From the NCBI RefSeq assembly GCF_021347895.1, contig NC_067124.1:16544521-16608520 (forward strand): DNA of 64,000 bases, in the 5' to 3' direction. This document shows positions 46,741-60,597 of the stretch, in pieces. The notes beneath the pieces are model-generated. The model was not told where the DNA came from and did no database searches. It saw only the letters and a list, made by a program, of their open reading frames with translations. A program made the position numbers and the translations under genes. The DNA is from Acanthochromis polyacanthus. Lineage: Eukaryota > Chordata > Actinopteri > Pomacentridae. Position 1 is the stretch's first letter. The number at the start of each line of letters is the position of its first letter.

Positions 46741-48965
46741 CTGTACAAACAAACGCAGAGAGAAAAACACAGATGAGGAGCTTAATTAATGCCTTGTGCG
46801 ACTTTACTTCTCGGCTGGGTCAGCCTTAAACTTTGATCGTTCTGGACTGACCTCTTCATGACAAATGGCTCCTACCTGCAAGAGTTTGTCTGCATGTTAA
46901 ATGGTAACTTCACCGTAAAATTTCTTTAGTCTGAGTATTCAAAAAAGCAATTTTCACTAACAGTACATCTGTTTTTCTGAGCCATTAATGGAAATATAAA
47001 GGCTTAATGGAGTTGAAATGCACACACACACCAATCAGTGGCCTTCAGGGATAAAGCCTGTCTGTATCCTGTATCAAATGACAAGTGCCTTCAAATTCTA
47101 TGCAGCTCTTCTCCTGCTGTATGAATAGCAAAGTCCACATTCTTCAAACAGAAGCCATAAAAATAGTGAAGAGGGTGAATGAAAAAGGAGAGGCTGCGGC
47201 AGGATTTTCTATTATCTGTAGGAAGATGAAAAGAGCTACTACACATCACTGCGAAGCCCAACAAGTAGCAGATAGGTCTCCATCAGTAATGGGTAGTTTC
47301 ACAATAGGACGCCTGTGAAGGTTTCTTGTTTACTCTCAGTGGCATGTTACCTATTTCCGCCAAAATTTTCCAGAAGAAAGTGGAATTAACTCACATTAAA
47401 TCAGAGGGTGCAAAATGCAGATAATAAATGTTAGTTCAGTGTATGTCCGATAACTAAACAGAAGTAGGATTTTTTTTCCAAATTTTGGACCAATAATTCT
47501 GCATAGGGACAAATCGACATTTGTTTTACACGTGCTGAATTAAAAGAAATTTCTCAGTTCAGTTAATACATTTTAATCGGAAATGGTTGGAAAAATACCA
47601 AAAATCAAAAAAAAAAAAAAAGTTTAACTTTGAATCTATTAAGTGCATTTTTCTTGGAGTGTTTTTCAACTTTAGGAACTAAATGACACACAACCTTGAG
47701 CTTCCCACAACTTGAAAATTTGGAGAGTAAAGATGGTGCATTTCCACTGTATTCTAAATGTTGTAAAAGATGTGTTTCACGTGTGTCATTAAAAGGGCAC
47801 TACCAGTAAAGATAGGTTCAGTTTTATGAGTGTATCCAGTTAATTATATCACTGTGAACAGAAAAAAATACATTCTCATACTTCTATTAGCTAACAAAGA
47901 CCACAAGATGCAGCTGAAAGCTCTGAAACAAATCCAGCAAATTAGACTTTGATCAAAATAGCCCAATAAAGTTGTTCGACATGGTTTTTGATAGCATTTT
48001 TTGTACTGAATCCAAATTTTGTTTTGTCATAGTATGATAATAACAATAAATAGAGTCTGGAATCATAGCTTGGGTTTTATACTCAGGGAAGAACTGATTG
48101 GTTCGAGATTAGTTTATCTCCTACAATGCTAACCCCGAATACTCAACCCAGCACGAGTAAACCAGTGTAGCCCTCGTGTCAGGTTTTGGATAAGGCATGA
48201 GGAACACACAATGTGATTTAAAATATCACAAGAAATTCATAGTTACTGTCAGAAAACGGGTCACAATGACCCACTACGACAAAAACACAGCTCAACCAAA
48301 ACTGGCAACTTATAAAACCATGCTAACTGTCAAATATCATCAATATCCCTCACATATTTTAGTATGGAGCAGCCATTAGGAAGAATACGGCCGGCTGAGG
48401 TGTTCTACAATTACTTTTTGTTGGAAATAAAAGATGTGTTATACATTTCTTTAGTTAGGACAATTTGAATCAAAAAGAGCTGCACACAGAGTAAAATAAC
48501 GCAACACACCACAAGGAAAACGTGTTTCCGTGTGTGCATGTGGATCTACTTCACGTCACCTCCAGTTAGTGGCAGCGAGACTTGAGACACTCTGTCTGTC
48601 TGACAAAAGCTTTTGGAGGAGCTGCCCAGACTCTGCCATGAATCTTTAATAATGAAGCCTCCTGACAGTTGGAGTGAGAGCGGGAGGGAGGGGAGGAACG
48701 GTGGGAGGAGGACGGAGGAGGAGCACCAGAACTGGATGCAAACTGTCAGTTGTGTTTTAATTCAGACTCTGTATTCTTCAGCGAAGGGAGAGGGAGCTGT
48801 GAAGGTAGACGAGTCAGTTCAAAGCCAGATTACAGTGTCGCATGAAAGAGGGGAGGAGGGATGGAGGAAAGCTAAAGATGGTGGAGAGATGGAGGCAGAA
48901 ATGAAAGTGGGGTGTGATTATTTTGACTAGTCAGAGCTTTATGCATTGCTCACGATTGCTTAAAA

Positions 48966-49024
48966 ATCAGAATCAGTGTTATTAGCCCAGCAAGTCTGCA
49001 CGTTCATTGAATTTGATTCAATTT
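48966..49024 (-). repeat. LINE 3' tail, reverse orientation
   Basis: CAGAATCAGTGTTATTAGCC followed by CAAGTCTGCACG and GAATTTGATTC resembles the antisense 3' end of the common AGAATCAGAATCAG-type fish retroposon. It is short and diverged. Confidence 0.5.
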
Positions 49025-50261
49025 GTCCAATAAACAAGGACAAAAAAATCACTATAAAAGCCAAAATCTCAGATATAACTGCACTTTCATTGTTGGTTCC
49101 TGAATGCACATTTCCAGTGTGCATGTCAGTTCACTGACCTTTAACCTTCATCATAGAGGAATCACATCCACGCTAGTGCAAATGTCTTCTCTGACGTAAA
49201 CAGAGCTCAAAGCCAGATAGATTCAGGTAGGGCAGAAAATCACGATGCTGGTAAATAACAGAAACTTTGAAGACTCGGTGAAGTGAGAAAGTGTGCCTTT
49301 AGAGGAGCTTGTTATTCATGAAGACCTCACACTTGCCTCGCTGCACATCCAGACACATGGGCGGCAGAGGTGCGTCTGCATAATTCACACCGTCTTTTGC
49401 CAAAATCCAACCAAACGCTCCTTTAATGAGCGAGTCGCTCCTCTGCCCACAGACTCGCAGCCATAGCTGACACAGCGAGTCAGCAGCTTGAACCGTCGCC
49501 ACGGCGCCCCAGGGGGAACAGGCCAATCACGTCGCGCTGGGCGGGATGAGATGGGATGGGATTATGCGATGCGGTTGCCGTGGAGCCCAACCAAGCGCTC
49601 GCTGCCAGTGACTCGGACCACAGCAGATGTCCCCTAAGATCAGACGACAAGGTGTGTGTGTGCGTGAACACACATTTCTACTCGACTTCATTGGCACCTC
49701 GCCCTGAATCTCTGCAGCCCTCTGTCAACTCCGTGTTACCGCCTCCAGACCACACTGTGCATCTCTACAACCACACGCCGAAAACACGCTTTACATACAT
49801 ACACATACCGATGGTCACGGCCGTGCAACAGTCTATGCATACATGTATGACCTCTGCGGTATGTATGTATGGAAGGAGCGCTGCGCTGTACATGCCGGTT
49901 TTTAACAGCTGAGTGGACACAGTGAATCAGTCAAATTAGACCAGACCAAATGTCCAAGTGAATTGATCAGGTTGACTTGGAGATGTCCTTTGCTATGAAT
50001 ACGACATTAAAATAACTCTAGGCATCAGATGGACCACAGTGTATGACCTATATAAGAGCCTCTTCAACTTTCTCACAACAAAACCTGAAGTGAAGGAGAA
50101 GATCGTCCTATAGCCACTTACATGACTGCGACTAAAATCATATAAATTGAGAAGGAATGTGGATTTTCTAACAACTAGCACACATACCTCACATGTATCT
50201 CAACTGAGTATACACTGTGAGAATTTTTATATGCTGTGAGTACTTTACATTTTCTGAAATG

Positions 50262-50352
50262 GTGTGCTGTCTTGGCCAAGTCTCCCTCAGAAAAAGATTT
50301 TATTTTTTTATCTCAAGGGACTTCCTGGTAAAACAAAGGTTAAATAAATTAT
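50262..50352 (+). repeat. LINE 3' tail (CTTGGCCAAGTCTCCC type)
   Basis: The motifs CTTGGCCAAGTCTCCCTC, GGGACTTCCTGGTAAAAC and AAAGGTTAAATAAATT occur in the order found at the 3' end of an abundant fish retroposon. It is truncated to about 90 bp. Confidence 0.7.
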
Positions 50353-52599
50353 GAGAAATAACAGATTCACAATGAATTACTTTGACAAAACAGTAAATTT
50401 TGCCAACATGGAAACTTTTTTCATTACCATTTTCTTCTGTTTTTTATTATGTGCTAGTCCTGATGAAACTTCAAAATGTGTTAAACTGTTTTCCAACCGC
50501 AACAAACTTCTCTGCAGAAGCTCTTTCAGGTTCATCCTTAGGGGAGAAAGTATTACCATCGAAGTGGCCCTGAAGAACTGCTTTGTGGCTCTCGGTGTCA
50601 ATTTGTTAAACTCTAAGACAATATCGAGTACAGGGGCTATGGAAAAGATAGCTACAGAATTTGCCTATCGCCGTCTTGGTTTGTGAAACCAGATGTAAAG
50701 ATAGAAAACTGGACAACACTGCACTCCAACTCCTCTACTCACCTACTCTGTTTTATCGTCCATTTTACTCCTAATAGGACCACAATTTACATACTGTACA
50801 TCGTGCTGTAGGTCAAAAGTCTTGAAACTAGCAATTAAGACTCTGAACTAAATAAGAAAATGTTTACCGAGGTAACAGATGAAGGGAGAAGTTGGGCTTT
50901 TTTCTCATGGTCTTCTATTCAACGAAACGTCTTTTTGCAACTAGAGCTGTCTCCCCCTGCTGGTTGCTGCAATGCAGGTTTAAGACATTTCTGTGTTGGG
51001 ATACTTGTTAGACTCCATTGTTCGGTTTCCTACGAGCTCAAAGAACTAATTTCTCACTGTTTGTCACAGTCAGAGTTGGTGTGGCAGTCAAAGCTAGACA
51101 ATAAAGGAAAGAGAAAGGTTAAATGTGTCGATTACAGAGAGATCCTGCATTTTCAAAAAAGCCTATTTCTAGTGAAATTTTAGTGTTTTGTTTTACTGAT
51201 CATTTTCAGGCTACAGTTGTCATCTTTGTGCATGGGTACTCGAACTGGAGTTGTAGCCAGAAACTATTATTTGTTGCTGTTGTCAAAGCTGCGCTACAAT
51301 AGAAACAGAACGACTGAAAGGGCCAATTATAGGGGCACTTGTTAACAAATTTCAACACTCATCAAAATAGCCACTAACTCCAGCAAAAGCATCTAATATG
51401 ACCTTTCCAGATGCCTAGATTCAAATCAGGATGAATATCAGAAACAACGCAACCTAGCCGTCGAATAAAGTCAGGTAGAGAAGCATCCCAAACAGGTTAG
51501 CAGCTGTGAACAGTGTGTGTGCATGCGTTTCGGTGTGTGTGTGTGTGTGTCCTCTCAATGACTCTCCCTGCTGCTCAACATCCTCGGCTCTATACAGAAA
51601 GCTGCATGCTGGGGGAGAGGATGAGCTCATTACACTCACACACAGAGTCGGCCATATGCTCGGCAACAAACATGTTGCTTAAACAATGAGGTCATACAGG
51701 AACTGAAACGTACGTACAAGTATCTGCTCTGTGATTAACTCTAGGAAGACACATTAAAATACAAACTGAGTCAAAAATGATATTTAAATGCAGTTAATTT
51801 TCATTGTGCTCCCATTGTACGACTGCCTCTTTCCCATATCTGGCCTGTCCTTGCTCCTCCGTCTCCCTCATCCTCTCATCTGCACTCCAGCGGTTGTTTC
51901 TGCCTGATTTGACAGCACGCCAGCCACTCAGCACACTCCTGACCTCTGTGCATTAGCATAAGCAGCAAGGGGCAAGGTTAAGTACCCATCAAGCCTCAGT
52001 AATTAAGATGTGAGCTGGTGTGTGCACGACTGCTAGCGTGTGAATGCGAGTAAGTGAGAGCAGGCAAGTGTATTTAATCTTCCACTTCACATATTCCCCA
52101 CAAACTTCTACTAACTCAGTCTTACGGTTGGTCACTGTCCCAATTTTAATTCCACAGTGGTTATTACAATGCACCACTTTACCTTAGTTACTTTCCATCA
52201 ACTGGGGGGTCCGAAATGTATGTTTATCTGTTTAATGTTTTATTCATGGTTTCATGTTTATTTTCCTGTGTGGTTCTTTTGAGCTGCAGCACAAAATGTC
52301 TCTCCACTGACTGACAGCACAGACCGGATGAACGTGGAGAAAACACACTAGCCTTTCCTCTGCGGATAAGTTCTGTGCAAAGTTTACCTCAACAACTGTC
52401 AGAAAACAAACAGTATAAATAAAACAGCAGCTCACTGTGGGCTGGTGGGATCTGACTGCAGACAAACTAAACTAAATTAAAGCTACTAATATTGTAGGGT
52501 CCTCTTGGAGATGTCGCAGGGAGATACGAGGAATAAGCCGGAAGGCAAAGAGTGACTGACAGGAAGATGTCAGAAGAACATGGTAATGATCATGTCAGA

Positions 52600-52805
52600 A
52601 GGTGAGAGGGGGGTCCACTCTCCTCTTCACTGGCTGTGCGAAGTTGCTGGATATTGGTGGGAACTGGTACACGCTGTCACATACGCTGATCCAGAGCATC
52701 CCAAACATGCTCAATGGGTGGCATGTCCGGTGAGTATGCTGGCCATGCAAGAACTTGGACATTTTCAGCTTCCAACAATTGTGTACAGATCCTTGGAGAT
52801 GAATT
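52600..52805 (-). pseudogene. Tc1/mariner-like transposase C-terminal fragment
   Basis: The plus strand matches, as I recall it, the antisense of an abundant teleost Tc1-like element (segments such as CCCAAACATGCTCAATGGGT and GAGTATGCTGGCCATGCAAG). Only about 200 bp remain and the ends are not visible. The minus-strand open frame here is a shadow of this remnant. Confidence 0.7.
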
Positions 52806-53091
52806 GAAAATAATGTTGTGATTGGAGTAACAAATGCATGTTGTGTAAACGCTGACAAAAAAATAGAACCTCTTGACTAATAAATTACAAATAAATTCCA
52901 GTGGGATGCCAAAGAACCAAAAAAAAAAAAATCAAACGGTTATTAAGATGAGGCCACTTTTATACAATTCATGTCCTGAGATTATTTTGTTTTGCGGGTT
53001 AATTTATATTTTAAATTTAAATGTGTTGGGGATAGCTGGGAAGCAAGTGTAGACCAACACAACTAAAAAACAAAAAAAAGATATATGAGAA

Positions 53092-53176
53092 CATTCATCC
53101 ATCAGCTGCATCCATTTATCCTTTAATTGGGCTGGAGTCGGTCCCAGCTGACACTGAGCTACACCCTGAACACGTC
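53092..53176 (+). repeat. Diverged dispersed repeat (CTGGAGTCGGTCCCAGCTGA)
   Basis: ATTCATCCATCAGCTGCATC, GGGCTGGAGTCGGTCCCAG and ACACCCTGAACACGTC are in the order of a widespread fish interspersed repeat. It is short and old. Confidence 0.5.
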
Positions 53177-53214
53177 TGAAACATTCATCTTTTTTATTTT
53201 TTAAATCTAGATAG

Positions 53215-53340
53215 AGAGGGGCTCAGGAGAGGAGGAGAAACAAAGAACTGGCAATGAGTTAAAGGAAGGAGAAAGGAGAGACTCAGAGGAGGGATGACAA
53301 CAGGACTGAAAAGGAGATGAAGGAGGAGGACAAGAGGTCA
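53215..53340. repeat. Purine-rich tract
   Basis: GA-rich plus strand with many GGAGGA units; no gene. Confidence 0.75.
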
Positions 53341-55489
53341 GAGGGTACAGACGGTGATTGAGGGATGAAACAGGGGTCGGATGGAAACAACTGCTGAATC
53401 CTCTTCGATTTCTGTCTTTCTCTACACAAAAACTCAGCTGCTGTTTCTGGTACCTGGAGCTGATGCACATAAAGAGAATTGATAAAGAAATTAAAAAGAA
53501 ATAACATCTGAAAGCAAAATAAGAGAAAACGAGGTAGGAAGTAGAGGAGGGATGTCCGGTTTAATCAATAAAAGATAATTACACGAACACAAGACTATAA
53601 AAGTGAGTTGTGGTACTGTGATTTAAAGGTGGGCATTCAAAGCACCAAAGACAAGTTCTAAGATCCTCAACGCTTTTCTTAAATACTCAATCTAGATTTT
53701 TAGAGGTTTAAATGGAAGCTGAAAGACTGTTACTGACGTGGGTCACCACAACCAAACCTACTTGTTTTCAGTTTTGCACGTTTATGACCGGCGTGGTTAA
53801 TAAAGGCTTCACATTTGTGCTGTGTTTTACAGGATACAGCCAATCTGTTGACCAATCAATACACACATATAACACGGCTAGTTTACGGCGAGCTCGCCTG
53901 GCCTTCGGGTGTATTAGAGATAGGATGCAGCCCAACTGTCAACATGGGTCTAGTAAAGGCATGACAAAGGAAATGCAAGGCTTTCAGATTATTTAAAAAA
54001 AAAAAAAAACGCCTGACACACCTGCCCAGCGCTGTGAAAGGGACGACATCTGTCTTGTAAAAATCAGTTGAATGTGCGATAAATATTGCATGACTGTAAA
54101 TGAGTTGTATTCACCGCTTGAATGGTTCATAATAGGGAAAATGCTCATAAAAAAAAAACTGCGGCAGAGGCCCGCACAAACATTCAGACACACAGATGAG
54201 CAGCGAATTGCATTCGAGATGAGCACTTGAGAGAAACCTCAAAGCTGAATCCTGGGAAAAGTCCCAAGAGTCCCATTCCTAATGCAAAGTCCTGCAATCT
54301 ATAGAAGAGGCTATTATAGGACAATCATGTGTAACCTCAGGCAACTGCCAGGTTCTTACTTTAAAGAAGGAGAATAAACACACTCATATAAAACCAGAGA
54401 GTTAGCTTTGTTAGTTACCTTCAAAAACAGAAGCATGTGCTGTTAGAACAAATGTCAGCAGGAAATCACTTAGACTGAGGTTTGTGAAAGTCAATAATCA
54501 GTATTTTAATCAAGATCAGTGAAGGTGTTGCAGAAACTGGAAGGTTTGTGTTCCAACAGACCACCTTAATGAGCACATTTGAGTTTTTATAATCTCACCT
54601 CTTGTGCCTGCAGCAGTGACAGTTGTGCATTAATGTGGCAGCTTAACTCTCAGGCTAAACAGGTCAAGCCACAGCTTCTCCCCATGAGGCCCTTTGGATT
54701 GTGTGAATCCATTGAGATGTATAGGTGTGCATGTATGTGTGTGTGGGCGCTGCCTGTCTACATGTTTGTGCGTTTCCATCCAATTATTTTGAACCCTAAC
54801 TGGAGACGAGCCGAGAATCAGTGCTGAAGATGACACAGGTGAAAGGACATTGCTGGTTGAATGAATCCACACAAAATTAGTCCAAGCATAAACAATCATG
54901 ATTGGTTTCAAGGTCATAAATTATTACAAGCAAGGGTTTGGAAAAGTGGAATGGCACATGCTCAGTGACCTGGAATGCATCAACAATCGTTGCAAAGCAG
55001 CATTTTTTTTTTCCCCAGCTCACACAAGGACAGAATAATTACACCGTTTTGACAAGTAGAGATGCGTGAAATACACACAGAAAATTGTTCATTTGTCATA
55101 TTTTACAGACATTTGACAATGCACTTGGTAATAAGATTAAGAAAGATATTGGTGCAGAGGTAAAGAGAGGTAGCGAGTACCACAAGTTAAACTGTTAAAC
55201 ATGTCCTTTGGTGTGAACTTCCATGTTAAAACAAATATAGAGTGCAGGGATTATTAAACAGTGACAAGTGCATAAAAACGGATGTAGGCTGAAGAATTTA
55301 ATCTTCATTTCCACTTTCAAAAAAAAAAACGTACAATAGCTCAAGAAAAGATGAAGCAGTAAGTGAGAAAGTGTGCGCTTCAAAAGAGACAACGGCGACA
55401 GCAAACTGGCGAAGGACAAAGTATTCGATGTATATGCATTGACAACTATTAACTCAGCTCCATAGGTGCACACGTTGCCATTCCAGCCT

Positions 55490-55765
55490 TCATTTCCAGC
55501 ATCAGAGCAGGAAGCATCATCACTGGCCTGGGATTATATCGCTGTTTCTACGACAGTCTGCAAAATCAACCGAGACACTTTATGCTCATTTCCAACCTCA
55601 AATTTTTTAACCTGCGTAACTCCCAGTTCAAAATAATTCTTATTTATTTATTGCTATTATGCGGTCTCTTAATTTAGCATTTCCCAGGCCATATTAGCCC
55701 AGGCTCTTCCGAATAGCATCCTTCCTTCTGATTGGCCAGCTTTGGGGAAGCCTCTGCTTGTGAGC
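55490..55765. promoter_or_regulatory. Candidate conserved regulatory stretch
   Basis: This unique stretch has TCTCTTAATTTAGCATTTCC, TTCTGATTGGCCAGC (an inverted CCAAT box) and TGGGATTATATCGCTG. No repeat family is recognised. It is a candidate only. Confidence 0.25.
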
Positions 55766-56954
55766 AGTTCCAAAAGCAAAATGTAAACCTACTACTCATT
55801 TCTTTTTCCTCTCATCTGTCTGCTCATGGTTGAGTCCAATCTCATCCAGAAAAATCTATAAATGCTCCTTTTAATAGGGGTACTTGTGGAAAATGTGCTA
55901 ACACACTAACTGAAGTGGAAAACAACTGCCGTCTGGAAAGGGCAAAGGTGACGCGGTAAGTAAAATTTTATTCTTTTGTCATTAAACAACATGCTAAGAC
56001 AATGGAAAAAAAGGAAAATAAACTAAAGATGTTGTAATTCTGTCTGTTAAAATTATTATAATTCAACAGTTTCCACACATTTTTTGAGCAAATACTTCAT
56101 ATTTTGTATATTATCTTGTACATTTTAGACAGCTGCATTAATGTGAGCTGGTGCCCTGTTATTTCTTCCATGTGATAATGCATACCAAGCAGATATGTGA
56201 GTACATGTATAGTAGAGCGAGACCATGTAGACTAGGGGAGTCTCATTATGGAGCTCCACAGTCTAAGCGTCTGTTCAGCCCGTTAATTTCCCCGGCTGAT
56301 GTCTTTTCCCTGCACAGCCTGAAGTGGCTCCACAATGGCGCATCAGTCCCTCATTTAACCACACTGCCTTATTTATTCCAAATAACATTCCTTTAAAATC
56401 CAAGGTTGCAGCAAGCACAAAGCCAACAATCTGATTAAATCGCTATGCAGGGCCTCCTTACTTTGGAAAAATTAATTTATGGAATGTTAAAATATAATTC
56501 TTTTTTTTTTTTTTTTGCCTTCACTCTTCTCAGCAGAGTCAACACCAATTAAAAGGAAGGTTCAAGGCATGGTTCATTACCTTAGAAAGGAGAAGAAAGA
56601 AAAGGGGTGAACAGTTGGAAGGAAAAAAAGCCTTTGCTGGATGAGAAGGTGATTTTAAAAATACATTTGGCTTGTTAGGAGGATGGTGAATATTTTTCTT
56701 GTTGGGGATGAATAGAGCTGCTTCTTTTGTTGAATCTTCTTCCTCACAGTTTCAATCAGTAAAAACCATGTTCTACAAATTCATCCATGCATAAAACGCA
56801 AAAAATTTGAGTTCTCAAATGATTTTAATGATGCATTTGTATGTTATAGCAAAACAAAAGGGGAATTCTGTGTTCTTCTCTTTCTCCTGTAAATGGTCCC
56901 ACAATTATTTGTCAACATTGAGTAAATATTCACTCTGAAATTTGACATTTGTTA

Positions 56955-57014
56955 CAAGGAGTTCCACAAGGTTCAATTCTGGGTCCTGTCCTCTTCACAA
57001 TTTACATCAATAAT
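56955..57014 (+). pseudogene. LINE reverse-transcriptase fragment (GVPQGSILGP)
   Basis: Twenty codons read QGVPQGSILGPVLFTIYINN, the hallmark reverse-transcriptase block 4/5 of non-LTR retrotransposons. The upstream frame is broken by a stop within four codons, and downstream it is cut by the Tc1-like end at 57014. The flanking LINE parts are too decayed to follow. Confidence 0.8.
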
Positions 57015-57455
57015 ACACTGCCCGGAAAGAGATGATTTTAATTTTTCACCAAGATCTTACATTGCTAATGGGAGAGTCAGACCGTTGCACAAAATGTTCT
57101 CCACCACATCCCAAAAACTCTCAATGGGGCTGAGGTCTGGACTCTGTGGAGGCCAATCCATGTGTAAAAATGATGTCTCACTCTCCCTGATCTACTCATC
57201 ACAATGTGAGCCCCATGAATCCTGGTATCATCATCTCGGAATATGCCCATGCCATCGGGGAAGATAAATTCCACTGTTGGAAAGACCTGGTCATTCAGTA
57301 TATTCAGACCTGATTCTTTGGGAACATAACGCTGCTGAACCTGACCAACCCCAGACGGACAAAATCTGTTCTTGTCCTGTTCCACTGTGCAATAATGGCT
57401 GGTGGATCCTAGACTGGCATTTCTTTTGCTGACTATTATCTGCACAGATGTCAAC
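57014..57455 (-). pseudogene. Tc1-like transposon fragment (TACACTGCC end)
   Basis: The left end TACACTGCCCGG looks like the terminal repeat of a common fish Tc1-like family. The following plus-strand text is its antisense transposase: a CACCACATCCCAAAAACTCT block, then a GGAGGCCAATCCATGTGT block, then later blocks with internal deletions. The minus-strand open frame 57077-57454 is a rearranged remnant. It starts directly after a LINE reverse-transcriptase fragment. Confidence 0.75.
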
Positions 57456-57642
57456 TAATACTATTTTAGTAGAACCAGCACAGGAAATAATACCATGTTA
57501 GCTCTATATCATATTCGCTCCTTATAGTTCAAATGTGTGAAGCCAAGAAATCGCTTGAACTGTTACTGCTTCAACATACACTATGTATGGCTGGAGAACT
57601 TTCAGCTAAACACTGGACAAAAGCGTCACAACACAGTTTCCA

Positions 57643-57770
57643 CCAAATGAGTCGAGACGTCAGAGAAGATGCTTCATGGTCTCTTATCTGACATGCATAT
57701 AAGAGACCAAATGAGTCGAGACGTCAGAGAAGATGCTTCATGGTCTCTTATCTGACATGCATATAAGACA
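57643..57770 (+). repeat. 64-bp tandem duplication with internal hairpin
   Basis: Units 57643-57706 and 57707-57770 start CCAAATGAGTCGAGACGTC and are identical apart from one base near the end of the second. Each carries GTCTCTTAT, an 11-nt spacer, and ATAAGAGAC (in full only across the first unit and junction), a 9-bp inverted repeat at the duplication boundary. Confidence 0.95.
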
Positions 57771-58499
57771 TTCATGTAATCCCACATCACTGCAAACATC
57801 CAGCCAGGGAATGTACAGTAGCCTATATCCCACATGTGGCCTAATTCCCCTCAGCGATATTCCTTCCTTCCACATCCAGCGATCTGTCTGTTTGTTTACG
57901 GTACCTCAGAGGTTAAGGACTGCCCCGGGTGCACCGAGGCACTGACCCACCAACCCCTCGCCTCACAGAGGTTGGCATCTGGCTGTGTACATTCCCATGC
58001 ATCCATCATCCTCTGTACCTATAGCGGAGCAGGAAGCCTTGGGCTCGTGTCACTCCAAATACTGCTTGGTGAAATGGCTTCTTGGCCTGTTTGCCCCGTC
58101 CATCGGCTGGTTAAATAAAATTAGAAACAAGCCTTTCTAAGTGAACTGTAAGATGCGTTGATGACAGCACCTCTAAGGCACATATGTACATAACCACACA
58201 GATACTGCAGATAAATACACAATTATGTCAAAGAGGAGAGTGGCAGTTCAGAAAGTTCACGGCTCCATATGAACCTCCGTTTTAGAGTCATGGTGAAGTA
58301 AGTTTCCAGTACAGCAGAGAAAATAAAACTTTTTCACATTTATTTACAAAAATGACTAGTTGGGTTAATGCTCAGAGTAACATTTAAGAAAGTCAAAAGC
58401 TGAATAATGTCACTAAGAACAAGAGAAAAATGCAATGAACAGTGGAATTTTATTTTTATTCTTATTTCTTGCTCTAGATTTGTACATATATTTATCTCT

Positions 58500-58592
58500 G
58501 TTTTTTTATTGTCATTATTGCAATGACTGCTCTACCTGCCTTTTTAATTACCCCCTGGGGACAAATAAAGTTTTCTGAATCTGAAAAAAAAT
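58500..58592 (+). repeat. LINE 3' tail (CCCCTGGGGACAAATAAAG type)
   Basis: The sequence has TTAATTACCCCCTGGGGAC, then AAATAAAGTTTTCTGAATC, then an A-run. This is a typical 3' end of a 5'-truncated non-LTR retrotransposon. No coding remains. Confidence 0.65.
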
Positions 58593-60516
58593 TAGAATGT
58601 GTTTAGTTTATGACTCAGTCCATTCCAAATCCAACTGCATACTTCTAGCACGACAGCTGCACATTAAAGCTCTTGAACGCTAAAATTCATATATTTAAAT
58701 GTGTTACTAAATACAAATGAAACTAATGTAATCAAATGAATTTTCTCTATACTAACAAACTAATACACTTTCTAAACTGTTTCTAATCTTCTAGTAGCCG
58801 CAGTATCGGCAGTGTAAAACAAACAGTAAATCAGGACGAAGTATAAAAACATATTTCTGCATCAATGACTGATTGCATTTAGGTAACCATAACAACACAC
58901 TGCAAACAGCTTGCTAGTACAGCTCAACATGTTTGCATAGAACATACTGCAAAGCTAAGAAACTATATCACACATTGAAAACATGGTCATGAAAAGACGT
59001 TTTGTAACAAGGAACGTCTTTACAGCTGATTTAAATCCCAAAAATCTGAACTTCATCTCCACCAGTACAGATTAGCTGTGCATCATTAGGTAACATGGTG
59101 ATTTAACCAGATTAAGACTTTCAAAATACAGTTAAATTCAAAAAAGCGAAAGTTTCTTTGGGGGGGGGGCACCTGAAAACTCTTCCAGGGCCTAAAAATT
59201 TCTATGGGGTGGTAAAACTCTGCATGTCTGTGTATGTAAATACATTTTAGACAGTAATTCAACAGGTTCACCACAGGTACAAACCAAAGTTCATACACCA
59301 AACATGTGTACTGTACAAATAAAATAATAAATTATACAAAAAAACTTACACATTTAAACAGACATATGTACAATGGAAATCTATTGTCTTAGTGAAGGTT
59401 TGTAAGATAGTAAATTCTATCTGATCCACGATTTAAGAATCATCTAACATTAAATGTGACCTCTTTACATCCTCCTCTATTTCTAGAACATTTCTCTTCT
59501 CTCCTGCATGTTCTCCAAGTCTTCCAGCTCTTCTTGCTGTCATCTGTTTTCTACTCCCATCTTTTTTCTTCCACTGTGTGCATCGCTCCAAAAATTCCCC
59601 TCAGGGCGTCGAGCATAAGTCATGCAAAGGTCAAAGATCGTCCTGTCATCTTGCATGACTTAATGTATATCACGCACGTCTCTATACTTTAACGTATCCA
59701 ATCTAAATGTGACATCTGCGGAGAGAGACTTGGAAAGAGTGTTTGTAGCTTCATCTGTGTGTTACCGCAAAGTTTTTCAAGTAATTCTGCTGTCACTCGT
59801 CACCCTGGAGGTGCAGGAGGATAAATTATCTTTCAGAGGAGGAGAATGTCATCTTTTATCACTGGCAGTGAGTACAATGTATCTCAGTAGCGGAGTAATT
59901 TCCAGGTCAGTGCTTGTTTAGCAAACACCAGCAAATGCCAGCCTCTGGAATCTTCAAGCGGAGAAAAAGCTTACAGGTGCTCCTCAGGAGAACACACGAA
60001 AACCGTGTCCTGCCACTGCCCTTTTCTCTCTTACAGTTGGACTTTATTAATAAATGATCAGACATGCGAAAACAGCTTGTTGAAACAGGCGTCAAAGGCT
60101 TTCTGCTGTGTGTGTGGGTCGCACGCTGTGAATATGCATCGATGTAATGTAGTTTGTTGTGTCCACAGTGCATTCATGTGTGGATGAATAGAAGCCGGCC
60201 GATCATGTTTCAGTGTCAGAACCTTCTGTGTGTAACTAAAGATACCTGAGAGGAACACAGCAGCTGCTCAGCACACACCTGTCACCCGAGTCCGTCAGGC
60301 CTCCTCGCCTTCCTGTACACTCACACACTCAATCAGCAGACATTATCGCCTCCAAAGAAGAACTACGTCACGCCAAAGACAAATATGACAAAGTGGGAGC
60401 TGCAGCCAGAGAAAGAAAAGAGATATTCTACTGTTACTTGTCTTTCCTGTCACTGAGGCAGTTTGAAATCATGGAGACAGGGAGAAGGATGGACAAGGCA
60501 GCAGGTGTTGTGTGTA

Positions 60517-60518
<2 letters not shown>

Positions 60519-60597
<79 letters not shown>
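60519..60597. repeat. GT microsatellite, longest in the window
   Basis: 79 bp of essentially uninterrupted GT, likely length-variable between individuals. Confidence 0.97.

Noticed and set aside
48061..48115. GGTTCGAGA resembling a tRNA B box
   Set aside because: No A box at the right distance and no cloverleaf; no tRNA or tRNA-derived SINE head supported.
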